DNA from: Thermothielavioides terrestris NRRL 8126
Lineage: Eukaryota; Ascomycota; Sordariomycetes; Sordariales; Chaetomiaceae
Direction of reading: 5' to 3'
DNA length: 64,000 nucleotides
Assembly: GCF_000226115.1 (NCBI RefSeq)
Contig: NC_016461.1
Coordinates: forward strand, 124,001 to 188,000
Under the pieces are notes generated by a model that saw nothing but the letters and a program-made list of their open reading frames with translations, ran no database searches and was not told where the DNA came from. Positions 42,825 to 52,927 of this stretch are shown piece after piece; positions within the stretch are counted from its first letter, which is position 1; each line of letters opens with the position of its first letter. Position numbers and translations under genes: made by a program.

Positions 42825-42903
42825 TGTCAGAACATAACGGCACTGAGCTAAGTCCCAGAACAACAAATGGGGCAACCAAAGTTTTTAGCTCAGTGGTCCA
42901 ACA
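42825..42903 (+). repeat. 3' LTR, 79 bp
   Basis: Identical to 36737-36815. It is followed at once by the right GGAAG duplication (42904-42908). Confidence 0.92.
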
Positions 42904-43670
42904 GGAAGCTCCTTGGCGTGGCGAATGAAGGCTGAAACCAGGGACTCGAGGTAGGCACGTTCACTGTCAAATGGGCCGCGGTTGATATCCTCCAGCGAAT
43001 CCCTGTACTGCCACGTAAGCGATTGGGAGAGGCATTCGCCGACGATGTAATTGCCTTTGTCGTCTTGGAATAGAGATCCGATCTTGTCGAAGCGAAGACG
43101 GGACAACTGCAATACTATGTGGGCTAACTGCGTTGCGAGCTTTTTCATATCCTCCTCTGAGAGTGGCCTTAGAGCGTCGCCCAGGGGACCCTCCGAGGGA
43201 GGTTGGCAGGGCGGTTGCGGCCAGTTATACTGCGAAAGTGGTTGTCCAGCGGCACGGCTCATCAGGATGTAAGGTATCCCAATGTCATTATCGCGTGAGG
43301 CACTGTATCAGCCGAGGTTAGTCCAGAGGGCTGCACGGGTCGGGCTTGACCGGTCTGGAGAGTGAACCTACCTGTAGGCGAAGACCTCGGGGACCGGAAC
43401 TTGGCTGTGTGCCTTGATGTACCTGAGCGTAGCAACCTCGCTCAAGAGGATGCGAGAAGCATACTCGTCGCTCAGGAATGAGCGCCTAGGAGAGCGGAGC
43501 ACCCACTTGACGCCGTCGTCGAACGACACGAAGACGGCCCAATTCAAGCTGCCTGCCATCGGTGGTTGAAATTCGTCGCAACTACATGGCTGCCCCCGAA
43601 GTTTGGTTGCTAGTGCAAGGAGAGCATCGAGATTGAATGTGGAGTATCGAAAGACTTTCGCTTTGGCCAT
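42904..43670 (-). pseudogene. APH-family phosphotransferase, N-terminal half (interrupted)
   Basis: Exon 1 (43372-43670) starts MAKAKVFRYSTFNLDALLAL and includes NWAVFVSFDDGVKWVLRSP, the nucleotide-binding strand region of APH-family kinases. A 63-nt GTAGGT...ACAG intron follows, then exon 2 (43302 down to the insertion), with GIPYILMSRAAGQPL, the typical hinge. The frame reaches the retroelement at AKELP and continues at 36731 on the far side. The start is the ATG at 43670; the longer frame begins at TTG. Confidence 0.88.
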
Positions 43671-43971
43671 GGTCAGATGTGGGCTCCAGAATGGCAGAAT
43701 GGAAGCGATTCCAGGGACCAAAGAAAAGTTTGGATTTGCCTAGAGATACTGTGTTAGGTAAGGCGACAAAGGGCTAAAAAAAGATTAATGTACATAAGGT
43801 AAGGGAAGGGAATGATAGATAGCACTGTTCTCAAACAGTCCTGGCGTAAACTCTGCTGGCGCCATTTGAATCGCACACAAAAGCACCAGCCCAAGCAGAG
43901 CCCACTTCAGGCTAGGAACGTCTTTCGGTCCCCTTCACCCCAAACACCTCTTCAAGCACGTCTGCCAGACC
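43671..43971. other. Short intergenic spacer
   Basis: Between the start of the phosphotransferase gene and the stop of the BTB-like gene, both minus. Nothing seen. Confidence 0.4.
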
Positions 43972-45417
43972 CTAATACCGCTGATATCCCAGGCTGCTCT
44001 CCAGGACGAGCCCGTCCACCTCGTCGGCCAGCTTTCCGAGCTCGTCCAACCGCGCCACCACCCTCGTCGCGTCACACTCATGCACCTGCTCAAACACGCC
44101 ACGTGCGCTGCGGTACACTGGCTCAGGCGATGCCACCGGGGTAACCGGCAACCCCCCGCCGACAGCACCCCAACCAGACGTCTTCTTCACACCCTCCTGC
44201 TCATTGACCGCATGACCATTCACATTCCCATAGCCATTCCCGTTCCGATGCCACGGCTCAACCTCCACCTCCTCCTCGACCACCCCTCCCTTCGCCCCCT
44301 TCTGATAATGACCGGCCAACCTTCCCCCCTCCTGTCGCGTCTGCTGCTGGAGCCGCAGCCGGCGCTGCTCCGCCAGCGCGGCGCCGCCCCGCGCGCCGTC
44401 GACGACCGCCGCGAAGCTGAGCCCCGCGAACGGCCGGGCCGGCCGCGGCCACAACAGGCCGTGCCGGTGCAGCGAGCGGGTCAGCTCGCCGAGCAGGAGC
44501 GCGTCGCAGTGGTGCGTCGGGCAGGGCGCGACGCCGGCGGAGCTTGAGGTGGCTGTTGTGGCGGTGGGGGTGGGGGTGGTGGTGAGGAGGTCGTCGACTG
44601 TGCTGTGGACGAGGGACAGGGCACGGGTGAGGAGGGTTTGGCGGTTTGCGTCGATTGTTTCTGAATGAGTTATCGCCGGAGGGTTGATGATTAGTGGCTG
44701 CTTGCTCAAGAGCTGGATGGGGCTAACTAAGCGGGACTTACGGATGATCTTCTCGCGGATTGGGAGGCCGAGCGTCGGGATCGGGCCGGCCGAGCGGGCA
44801 GCGGCGGACTTGGTGACGGCGTGGAAGATGGCGGCGTGGCGGAACACGTGGCTGGCGTAGATCCACAGCACCAGGTCGCGGCCGTCGGCGTCCGGGACCG
44901 AGCTCTCCAGCTTGGCGATCCACCGCTCGGCGTACACCTCGACCGCGTCCAGCAGCTGGAAGCGGTCGACGAACAGGGCGATCTGCGCCAGCGTGTCGAG
45001 GTCCACCGCCTTGGGCACCTTGGACCCCCGGCCGTGCACCGCGTTCATGACAATGCTGACCGCCTTGGGGTCGAAGCCGTCGGCCAGCTTGAGGTGGATG
45101 CGGCCGTCGGACTGCCGCGCCGCCCGGGAGCTGCCGAACTGCAGCTTGTTTCGGAACACGCGGGAGGCGAGCGTGAGGTGCTTGGACGACACCTTGATGC
45201 GCAGGCCAGGCCGCGATGCGGGAGCGGCTGCCGCAGTTGTTGACGACGTCTTGAGCACGCCGTTTACCTCGCCGGGTTGATGCGGCTCGCGCCATGGAGC
45301 GAAGTCCTGGTTGACTGGCGGCACGATCAACAGCGCGTCGGCGTCCGGGTCGACCTCGTACAGCGGCGCCAGGTTCGCGAACGGCGAAGCGACGAGCGCT
45401 ACCTCGACGGCGTCCAT
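43972..45417 (-). CDS. BTB/POZ-like domain protein
   Basis: Two exons, 44742-45417 and 43972-44660 (GTAAGT...TCAG intron, 81 nt), give 454 aa. The N-terminal part has a BTB-like core: LRIKVSSKHLTLASRVFRNK, HLKLADGFDPKAVSIVMNAV, DLDTLAQIALFVDRFQLLDA and YAERWIAKLE. Such fungal proteins are common and mostly uncharacterised; a protein-interaction role is inferred. The C-terminal half is low-complexity with a Thr-rich run, a Gln/Arg helix and an Asn/Gly stretch, ending in a helix (VARLDELGKLADEVDGLVLE). The start is the ATG at 45417; the upstream in-frame codon at 45432 is GTG. Confidence 0.82.
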   Translation of the reverse strand: MDAVEVALVASPFANLAPLYEVDPDADALLIVPPVNQDFAPWREPHQPGEVNGVLKTSSTTAAAAPASRPGLRIKVSSKHLTLASRVFRNKLQFGSSRAARQSDGRIHLKLADGFDPKAVSIVMNAVHGRGSKVPKAVDLDTLAQIALFVDRFQLLDAVEVYAERWIAKLESSVPDADGRDLVLWIYASHVFRHAAIFHAVTKSAAARSAGPIPTLGLPIREKIIRKSRLVSPIQLLSKQPLIINPPAITHSETIDANRQTLLTRALSLVHSTVDDLLTTTPTPTATTATSSSAGVAPCPTHHCDALLLGELTRSLHRHGLLWPRPARPFAGLSFAAVVDGARGGAALAEQRRLRLQQQTRQEGGRLAGHYQKGAKGGVVEEEVEVEPWHRNGNGYGNVNGHAVNEQEGVKKTSGWGAVGGGLPVTPVASPEPVYRSARGVFEQVHECDATRVVARLDELGKLADEVDGLVLESSLGYQRY

Positions 45418-48400
45418 TTTGGGCAGTGTCACGCTGGCGTTTCACTGTCTGGCTGACGACTTGGATAGAATGTGAGCATCGGGGTAGCAGACACAGCTCC
45501 CAGCTGTCATGAATGAGGGAGTCTCATTGACTAAGTGGCTGGGTGGTGGCGTGCGGGGCACTCGCAATCACGCAATCTGCAAATGCTGGTGGCTGAGCGG
45601 CTTGCCGGTTCAGGACACCAACCCGGCGGGTTCAGCTCGGGGTTTCCTTGCCGTCTTACCTATTTGGCAGGGATGTACAGTACATCCTACATAAGCCGCG
45701 CCAGCCGGTTCAACTTTTCCAGTGCAACGCATTGTCTACGGAGTAGTAAGTGACTATTACAGTAGTATTACTGTGCCAAAGACTCCAAGCCCCAAGCTTT
45801 GGAATCGGGCCTCGGGCTCAATCCCCCTGTAGAAACTTAAGAAACGAAAGGTGTGCAAGCTGCCACCTCTAGCGTTCTGAATGCAGGCTTGCTTCGGAAC
45901 GTGTGTCCCTTTTCCCGTGACTACGCGGAAGCTCCGATTGCCGGTGTTGCGATTATCTCACCTCCGGTGACTTCATCCGCCCTGATGGACGCCGTCAACT
46001 CCCAGCTCGCTCCATTGGCTAAAGCCCTCTCTCACCTTCTCTCTCAGTCAGACCGCTGCATTTTCCTCCATCACCACCACACCAATGCATCTCACAGATA
46101 GACAGGCAATCCCAAAGCTGTTGCTGCCATCCGTCACAACGTCCCCAGGGGTATTGCAAGGACTCTGAAAATGAAGCTCTATGACCGGCTGCCACTAGTT
46201 CGAAACCTAGCATTCTGTCTCGTAGTTTCGACGGAATAGCTTGCGGGGTTCATCGAAACATTGACGCCAGTGTCTGCCAAGATTAAAAGAGGGGGTGCTT
46301 GTTTTCTGGCTCCCAGGACTCCCAGGCTTGTTGTGATGGCGACCTCGAGGAGCTGCTCTCCGGCTCCTCGTCCTCCGAATCTGATATCTGCTGCTGCTCG
46401 ATCCCGGAATGTCAGTTACAGAGCTTCTTCCCTGATAAATACATCAGTTAGGTCGAAAACAACACCGCCTACCGTGCCGTACTCAACTTCAATTTTGGCG
46501 TGGCGACCGTTGTCAACAACAACTCAGTCGCCAACCAAGCGATTAGCACTCACTTCCTTATGACGCGTATCAACACTACCTATTGGCAAGGGCCGATCAA
46601 TCGCCCTTCCTGCGAGCCAGCCGCGTGTGGATCAAACAAGCCAGAGCTGCATGTAGGTTCGGCCGACCACCGCGTGCCCAGCCATGCACCTGTCGTACCG
46701 ATGGCTAAACCTTCGAATCCAGGAACCGACCGACCAAGCACACTTCCCCTTTGCAGTTGTCTAGGGAGCACGCTTCCGGTTTGCTATCGAGGCTTCCTCT
46801 GCATCCTCTACAAACAGCTCCTGGCCTACCGAAGCCGCTTCCCAGTAGAGCAAACTCAGTAGACCGGCAGCAGGGTCATCGCCGGCTCCAATAGCGTAAG
46901 GGGCATTGATGCGTGAAGGTAACCCATAAAGCTCAGTCTCTCGTGGCTGCTCATGGCGGTATGCACATATTTTGGAAATGTACGGAGTACCGAAAGAAAA
47001 TGCCTCTTGCAACCGTATGTCTCCTGGTGCGTGGTAAGAAGGGCAAACTAATGATCGGTGTTACCCCCGGACGGAGCCCATAGCTGACGCTCGCAAGTTT
47101 GTTGCCCCTGTTGGTGGTTCCCCCTCGTGGCTGGCACCTGAGAATGGAGCTTTCGCTCGCAACCGCGATACAACGCTCCCAGCTCCCCGACCTCTAATCG
47201 CTGAAGCATCCCTACTTTGAGGGACAGTTAGGCTAAACTGTAGAAGAAGCGCCAACTATAGCAAGCTTATGTGCTACTGAGAATGACGAGCGCGTGAAGA
47301 GGTAACACATCAAACATCCGCATGCCCGCTAGCTGCTAGGTTTTCAGTTGGTGTCAACGGGTCCTGGCTTATCCGATAGCCCTCACTTTGTCCCTGGACG
47401 TTGTGCGTTCCTTTGTGGAGCCATCTGTTGCTACCCTAGGCACACAGGGGATCGAACTTACCTTACCCCTACAACGAGAGAAAGCCGCAATTGCGGTGCC
47501 CAATGAAACATGTTTCTCTCCTGTTCACTCCGGACGAAGTCAGAGCTCAGAGGTCTCGCTTCTCTGCAACAAATAGGCGGCTTGGCAAACGGGGTCTCTG
47601 AAAGCTTTTTGCTCACCACTCCAACTGGTGCCGAGGAAGGAAAAAGCACTGCGAGGAGTTTTAGTTAGTCCTCCTGTCGTTGCGAGCACCACTTTCGGGC
47701 AACCCTTTGTCACGTACTGGCGAGGAGCTCCCGGGCCCACCAGCGGAAGTTGCATGCAAGTCTCCGAGCAAAACCAAGACACGCCCATACAGCTTCACTA
47801 AGGCAGACAAGGATCTTCGGCCTGTTTATGTGGAGTTAGTTCGCACCATCTGCGCCTACCACAGTAATCAGGTGTCAGGACAGGGATCACAACTAAAAAA
47901 ACAGCGTCAAAAAGATGTCGCGGAGCGTCTGTTGCCCACTGCCAGAATCGAACTGACGACCTTGGCATAGCCCCTTACTAGTGCCACGCTCTACCACTGA
48001 GCCAAGCGGGCGAATGCTTCCAGGTCCTGTTGAAGTGTTCCTCCACTTCGAACGCTAATGGATGCTGTGCATTGCGAACACCTTGACGCACTTGAAATTG
48101 CTCGGTCTTGCACGGGCATCCTGGTCGTTAGCTGTGTGCGAATTCGCTGGCAAGTCGCGCAGTTCCTTAGCTCATTGGATGTGGGAGATCGACGTAGAGA
48201 GCCTGGAAACGCAGACAACGCCGTCAGTACACCTGCAGCCGCACAACACAAAACTCCTCAAGTAAGACGAGAATCAAGGAAACTCGGACGCCATAACTGT
48301 GCCGACACCGAACAGGCGTGGATCCTTGTTGGCATGCCCCCGGACCGCCCAGGCTCTTCGCCTGCGACCCTCCACTCCCTCTCTACCCACGGCATTCTCG

Positions 48401-48602
48401 CAAGTTTTTCTCCCGGCTGTCTGGACGACAGGGGCGACACACAAAACCACCATGTGGTGTATACATTATGAACCAGCTGGGCTTGGACAGCACAGAATCG
48501 ATTCGATCACGTTTCTCGAGAAGACCTAACTGGCGTCTATATACACGTGCATATGCCAAAGCAGACACCAGTCGCATAGCTCGTGGGAAACCGGCTCGCT
48601 GA
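45418..48602. other. Long gene-free stretch containing one tRNA gene
   Basis: 3.2 kb. Only the tRNA-Thr at 47933-48011 is supported. ORFs are short and overlap, and no family features or repeats were recognised. Confidence 0.5.
47933..48011 (-). tRNA. tRNA-Thr (AGU) with a short intron
   Basis: The minus strand folds as a cloverleaf. Acceptor GCCCGCT pairs with AGTGGGC (one G-U), D stem GCTC with GAGC, and anticodon stem TGGCA with TGCCA around a CTAGTA...A loop giving anticodon AGT. T stem GTCAG pairs with CTGGC around TTCGATT. About 7 extra nt (near AGGGGCT) sit just 3' of the anticodon, where nuclear tRNA introns lie. A is the discriminator base and no CCA is encoded. Confidence 0.9.
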
Positions 48603-49700
48603 TCACGCCTCAACGGCCGTCTCCTTGGCGGCGCCCTTGACGAGGTCGGCGGGGACGATGGGCACCGGGTCGTCGGCGCCGTCCTCCACCATGCCGCCGA
48701 GGATCATGGACTTGGGGGCCATGGCCTGCCAGACGGGCGGGTCGGTGAAGGCCTTGAACTTCTGGTCGTGCCACTCCTTGGCCGTGACCCAGCGGCCCTC
48801 CGAGTCCTGGAACATGGTGTCGTCCTCGGCCCGCAGGAAGTAGGCGATCGAGTAGCGGTGCTCGGCCGGGTCGAACGGCACGACCCGGTGGATGCACGAC
48901 TGGAAGCGCATGCCGCTGGCGAAGCGCAGCGAGTCGCCCACGTGCACGAACGCGCAGCCCGGCCGCGGCGCCACGAAGCCCATCTCGCGCGCGCCGCACT
49001 CGCCGGGCGGGCGGATCTGCAGCCCCCACTGGTCGCTGAAGAGCAGCGTCAGCGAGCTGATGTCGGTGTGCTTCTGGTGCCCGATCTTGTGCTGGCCCGT
49101 CTCGTTGGCGGGGAGGTAGTGCATCATGGACAGCGTCGTGGTCGAGGGCCGGTCGTTGCGGTGCGAGTTCTCAAACCGCGCGGCCCCCGTCAGGCCCATG
49201 CCCGTCGACAGAGCCGAGAGGATCACCTTGGTGACCGTGTTGCAGCTGCCGATGGCGTGCTCCAGCACCCGCAGGTCGTCGCTGTTCTTGATAGGCGACG
49301 GCACCCGCGGGCTGCCCTGCTGGATCTCGTCGCGCGACACTTTCAGCATCTCGTAGCCGTCCCTGGTGCCGGCACCGAACGCGCCCGTGCGATTGCCCAC
49401 CGGCTCGTACCCGAGGTGCGAGTCGATCAGCCCGTACTCGTTCTTGGCCTCGAGCGGCGCCGAGAAGAAGCGGTGCATCAGTCGCAGCACCTCCTCCCGG
49501 TCCTCGAGCATGCGCCGGCCGTCGATGCCGTTGAGGTCCAGCTGGAAGTAGCCGTCCTCGAGGCAGGCTTTGGTCACCTTCTCCACCTCGTCCGGGTCCT
49601 GGGAGAGCAGCAGGCTGTAGTTGATGGTGCGCATCGGCCAGACAGGCACCTGCCTGCCCTGCCACTCGACCGTCTGCGGCGCTTCAGTAGTGGGAGCCAT
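48603..49700 (-). CDS. Fe(II)/2-oxoglutarate-dependent oxygenase (isopenicillin N synthase-like)
   Basis: Intronless, 365 aa. The DIOX_N half (INYSLLLSQDPDEVEKV, EDGYFQLDLNGIDG, FFSAPLEAKNEYG) is followed by the jelly-roll 2OG half. The iron triad reads HTD in GHQKHTDISSLTLLF and the His in SCIHRVVPFD; the 2OG-binding Arg-Tyr-Ser is in HRYSIAYFLR. Fungal members act in secondary metabolism or catabolism; substrate unknown. No signal peptide. The start is the ATG at 49700; the longer frame starts at TTG. The next genes to the right encode another oxygenase and a hydrolase, so a shared pathway is possible. Confidence 0.9.
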   Translation of the reverse strand: MAPTTEAPQTVEWQGRQVPVWPMRTINYSLLLSQDPDEVEKVTKACLEDGYFQLDLNGIDGRRMLEDREEVLRLMHRFFSAPLEAKNEYGLIDSHLGYEPVGNRTGAFGAGTRDGYEMLKVSRDEIQQGSPRVPSPIKNSDDLRVLEHAIGSCNTVTKVILSALSTGMGLTGAARFENSHRNDRPSTTTLSMMHYLPANETGQHKIGHQKHTDISSLTLLFSDQWGLQIRPPGECGAREMGFVAPRPGCAFVHVGDSLRFASGMRFQSCIHRVVPFDPAEHRYSIAYFLRAEDDTMFQDSEGRWVTAKEWHDQKFKAFTDPPVWQAMAPKSMILGGMVEDGADDPVPIVPADLVKGAAKETAVEA

Positions 49701-50231
49701 GATGAATGCGGTATGGTGGGACTCAATTCTTGCTGCTTGTTGTCCTGATGCTCTCAATCTGGCGCATCCCCGTGGAAGAGCGCGGGTTCATGTACTGCTG
49801 AGCAGTCCATGCCCGCCCTCTCCCTTCCCGCTTAAACATACAGATTGAAGACATAACGACATTCCCGTTAGATTGGCCATTGCGCAACATTGAGCCGGTT
49901 ATTGACCATTCCCCGCACTTCTTGCCTCGTGGAGAGCAACGAAGGGCACGTCAGGGAGGGGTGTGTCGCATTCTCCCAAGCAGTCGGTAGGATAACAGCA
50001 CTGCCGCTTGGGAGCTCTGACTCTCCCCCGCATCTTGGCGTATTTACGGAGATGTTGGCAATCCAAAAGATCATGAGCTAAGACGGCTCAACGAGGCGGT
50101 TGATTTATTCCCGGCCGGAGATGCAACGATTTCGCTCTATCTTTGCGCCGGGTGGTCGATCTACCCAGCTCATTCCGAGACACTTTGAGAATCCTCTCGG
50201 CAAAGCAGAACCAGACTGCTTCTCCAATAGC
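49701..50231. other. Spacer between the two oxygenase genes
   Basis: Upstream region of the 2OG oxygenase and 3' flank of the CmcJ-type gene. No feature recognised. Confidence 0.4.
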
Positions 50232-51116
50232 CTAGTAGAACACCAAGCACCTGACCTCGATGCTCTGCCGGGACGCCTCGTCGCGGTGGGCCGGGTCCTC
50301 AAAAGCCGAGTGCAGCGCCCGGCGCGCCACGGACGCGTCCGAGTCGAAGCACTTGATGAGCAGCACGTCCCGCGACGTCATGCGGTACTTGAAGCACCAC
50401 CGATGGGCGGTGTTGTGGCGCACGACCCAGGACTCGCCGCGGAAGTCGTCCTCGACCATCTCGGCGCCGACGAGGTCCGCGTCCGGCACCGAGCCGGCCT
50501 CGGCCACCGCGATCGGGTCCTTCAGGATCGTCGCGATCGGCCGCCACACGTTGATGATCTGGTACCGCCGCTTCAGCAGCTCCTCGGCCGCGCCCGGCTC
50601 GTCGCGGAACTCCCACCGCAGCCGCAGCTCGGCCCCGGCATACGACTGGTCTACGTGCGTGCGCGTCACCGGCCCCCGGTTGGCGAGGTTGTTGCCGTCC
50701 AGGCCGAGATGGTGCCACTGCGTCGGTCCGCGGCGCACCTTGTGGTTGAAGATGTGCACTTGCCGCGCGCCCGTGACGTCTTTGACCAGATTCCGGCACT
50801 CCTCGTAGTAGACCGACCGGATGGCTTGCTCGTCGGTGAAGTCCTTCTCTTGGCTCTCGTGTTGGCAGTATTGAAATCCATGGGCGTCAAGAGAGTACTG
50901 GGCTTCGTCCCCGGTGATGTCGGTCACGAGAAACTCGTGCGGCCGGTGTGGCCGCTTGTTGGTGACTCTCCCCTTTCCGATGAAGATGGGCGTAGGCCGC
51001 GACCCGTCGCCTGGGTCGTCCCAGTAGTTCAATGTGGTGAGAACATGGTGTTTCTGATTCGGTCCCGAGGCCGTCTGGTTGGTCATGCTCGGCGTCCCGT
51101 TCATTCTCCCGCACAT
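50232..51116 (-). CDS. CmcJ/AsaB-type hydroxylase/oxygenase family protein
   Basis: Intronless, 294 aa. It belongs to the fungal family related to CmcJ, AsaB and GA4-desaturase-like proteins, often found in secondary-metabolite clusters. Landmarks are LNYWDD, DAHGFQYCQHES, YYEECRNLVKDVTGARQVHIFNH, the THVDQSYAGAELRLR block with the His-x-Asp metal pair, RRYQIINVWRPI, and the later His in RHNTAHRWCFKYRMTSRDVLLIKCFDS. The three ATGs near the start (MCGRMNGTPSM) make the exact N-terminus uncertain by up to ten residues. It shares a 328-bp upstream region with the divergent M20 gene. Confidence 0.88.
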   Translation of the reverse strand: MCGRMNGTPSMTNQTASGPNQKHHVLTTLNYWDDPGDGSRPTPIFIGKGRVTNKRPHRPHEFLVTDITGDEAQYSLDAHGFQYCQHESQEKDFTDEQAIRSVYYEECRNLVKDVTGARQVHIFNHKVRRGPTQWHHLGLDGNNLANRGPVTRTHVDQSYAGAELRLRWEFRDEPGAAEELLKRRYQIINVWRPIATILKDPIAVAEAGSVPDADLVGAEMVEDDFRGESWVVRHNTAHRWCFKYRMTSRDVLLIKCFDSDASVARRALHSAFEDPAHRDEASRQSIEVRCLVFY

Positions 51117-51444
51117 TCGTCATGGATTCGTTCCGGCAGGGCTCGACAGTGAGCGCTGCCGTCCAATCTTGGCCTGGTTGTTTTATGATGCCTGGCGTCT
51201 CGGCATCAACTTTTCACATTCTCTCCTAACTGCCGGATGTGCGGTAGACATTATCCAAGGGCGGACGGACCCGGAGCATGCCGTTCCGGCTTGCAAGCAG
51301 CCGCGGTTGCATTGCAATCTACGGTACCAAATCCCGTTGGAGCGAAGCGGCTTGGCCCACGGCGGACATCCGAAGGGGCCGTATCCTATCAGACAGTGCC
51401 CAATCCACACCGAGCTTGCCTGGGACTGTTGGACAAGCGACGAG
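51117..51444. promoter_or_regulatory. Bidirectional promoter region, oxygenase and amidohydrolase
   Basis: 328 bp between the divergent starts at 51116 and 51445. No clear TATA box. The short shared interval suggests co-regulation of the pair (inference). Confidence 0.45.
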
Positions 51445-52854
51445 ATGGAGGAAGATGGCTTTGTTCTCGTGGCCAACAAAGGCGAGGAATGTTGTTCGCT
51501 GATGAACCCGACTCCTGAACAGCACCAAGAAGGTCCCGCAGGCTACTTGTCTGAGATCGGCACCTTCATCGACAGTTTGGCGGAGGCACTATGGCCCCTG
51601 AACCGGTTCATACACGACAACCCCGAGATCGCGTTCCAGGAGTACAAGGCGCACCAAGCCCTGACAGACTTTATGCGATCGAGACAAGAGACATGGAAAG
51701 TCACGCCGTCGGCTTATGGCATGGAGACGGCCTGGGTGGCGGTCTACGATAGCGGGAAGCCGGGGCCCGCCGTCTCGTTCAACGTCGAGATGGGTACGTG
51801 CCCATAGCGATTCGATGCAGCATAACCCGGTAGTAACGTCATCTCCGACTTAGACGCGCTTCCCGGGCTTGGCCACGCATGCGGCCACAACCTCATCGCC
51901 ACGGCCTCGGTGGCTGCCGGCCTGGCAACGGCGGCACTGATGCGCCGCCACCGCCTCCCCGGCAAGGTCCTCCTCTTCGGCACGCCCGGCGAAGAAGGGT
52001 ACCGCGGCGGCAAGATCCGCCTCCTCGAGCAGGGCGCCTACGCCGGCGTCGACATCTCGCTCATCTCGCACCCGGGCATCCTGCACAACAGCGCGCTGGT
52101 GCGCACAACCGCCTTCGCCCGCCTCGAAGTCACATACTTCGGGCGCGCCGCCCACGCGGCCAAGAACCCGTGGGAGGGCATCAACGCGCTGGACGCGCTC
52201 GTGGTCGCCTACACCGCCGTGGCCGCGCTGCGCCAGCAGACCATGCCCGGCGACGTGATCGGCCTCGCCATCACCGACGGCGGCGGCGACGCCACCAACG
52301 CCATCCACGCCCGCGCCGCGTGCGTCTGCGCGCTGCGCGCCGCCAGCGCCGCCCGCCTCGAGCAGCTGGTCGCCCGCGTCCGCGGCTGCTTCCGCGGCGG
52401 CGCCGAGGCGACCGGCGCGCGCGTCGAGATCATCCTCACGCCGGGATACAAGGACCACGTGCCGAACCGCGTGCTCGCGGCCAGCTACGCCCGCTGCTGG
52501 AACCAGCTCCCCGACGTGCCGGACCCGCCCATGCCGTCGCCGCCCACCTGTGGTGCGGCCGAGCCGCAGTTTGCGAGGATCGCGTCGAGCACCGACCAGG
52601 GCGACGTCAGCTATGCCGTGCCCAGCGTGAACGCGAGCTTTGCCATCCCGCCCGGCCCGCGCGGGGGCCAGCCGCACAGCGCAGACTTTGCGATCGCGTC
52701 GGGGACCAGGGAGGCCTTTGAACGGGCTCTGCGGGTGGGCAAGGCGCTGGCGGGTACGGCGGTGGACGTGCTGACGAAGGAGGGGTTGCTGGAGGAGGTG
52801 AAGGCGCAGTGGAAACGGGACATGGAAGATGCGAAGAACCCGTCACCATCTTGA
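51445..52854 (+). CDS. M20-family amidohydrolase (aminoacylase / PM20D2-like)
   Basis: Zinc-dependent hydrolase of N-acyl amino acids, peptides or related amides. Exons 51445-51793 and 51854-52854, joined by a 60-nt GTACGT...TTAG intron, give 449 aa. Family landmarks are LWPLNRFIHDNPEIAFQE, MDALPGLGHACGHN with metal-binding Asp/His residues, GTPGEEGYRGGK with the catalytic Glu pair, and FGRAAHAAKNPWEGINALDA of the dimerisation/lid domain. The splice recreates the Asp-Ala-Leu-Pro-Gly junction, which supports it. No signal peptide. The first 35 or so residues before the domain are not conserved-looking, so the start is tentative. Confidence 0.9.
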
Positions 52855-52927
52855 AGCTGGGGCCAATAGTTGTCCTTGAGGCTACATAATACCCGGCTTG
52901 TCTAGGCTCTGTTTCACACAGCTCAGT

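Larger units (their letters stand above)
36737..42903 (+). mobile_element. Composite LTR retroelement: Copia body inside 79-bp TRIM-type LTRs
   Basis: 6,167 bp flanked by GGAAG. Order: 79-bp LTR; primer-site-like ATTAAGAGTCTCATT; Copia coding body with stops; G run; a 210-bp LTR-like unit (42428-42637); a second ATTAAGAGTCTCATT region; about 187 bp of short internal sequence ending in a G-rich tract; 79-bp LTR. It lies antisense to the interrupted phosphotransferase gene. Only one Copia-type LTR is present, so this is not simple nesting of a complete Copia in another element. Confidence 0.82.

Noticed and set aside
36737..42903. Gypsy-type element
   Set aside because: The integrase region precedes the reverse transcriptase and RNase H, which is the Copia order.
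46150..46215. tRNA-like sequence with GTTCGAAAC
   Set aside because: The arms around the loop do not pair over five base pairs and no acceptor or D stem could be built.
47430..47470. Second tRNA-like TTCGATC box (minus strand)
   Set aside because: Sequence on either side of the loop is not complementary, so there is no T stem.
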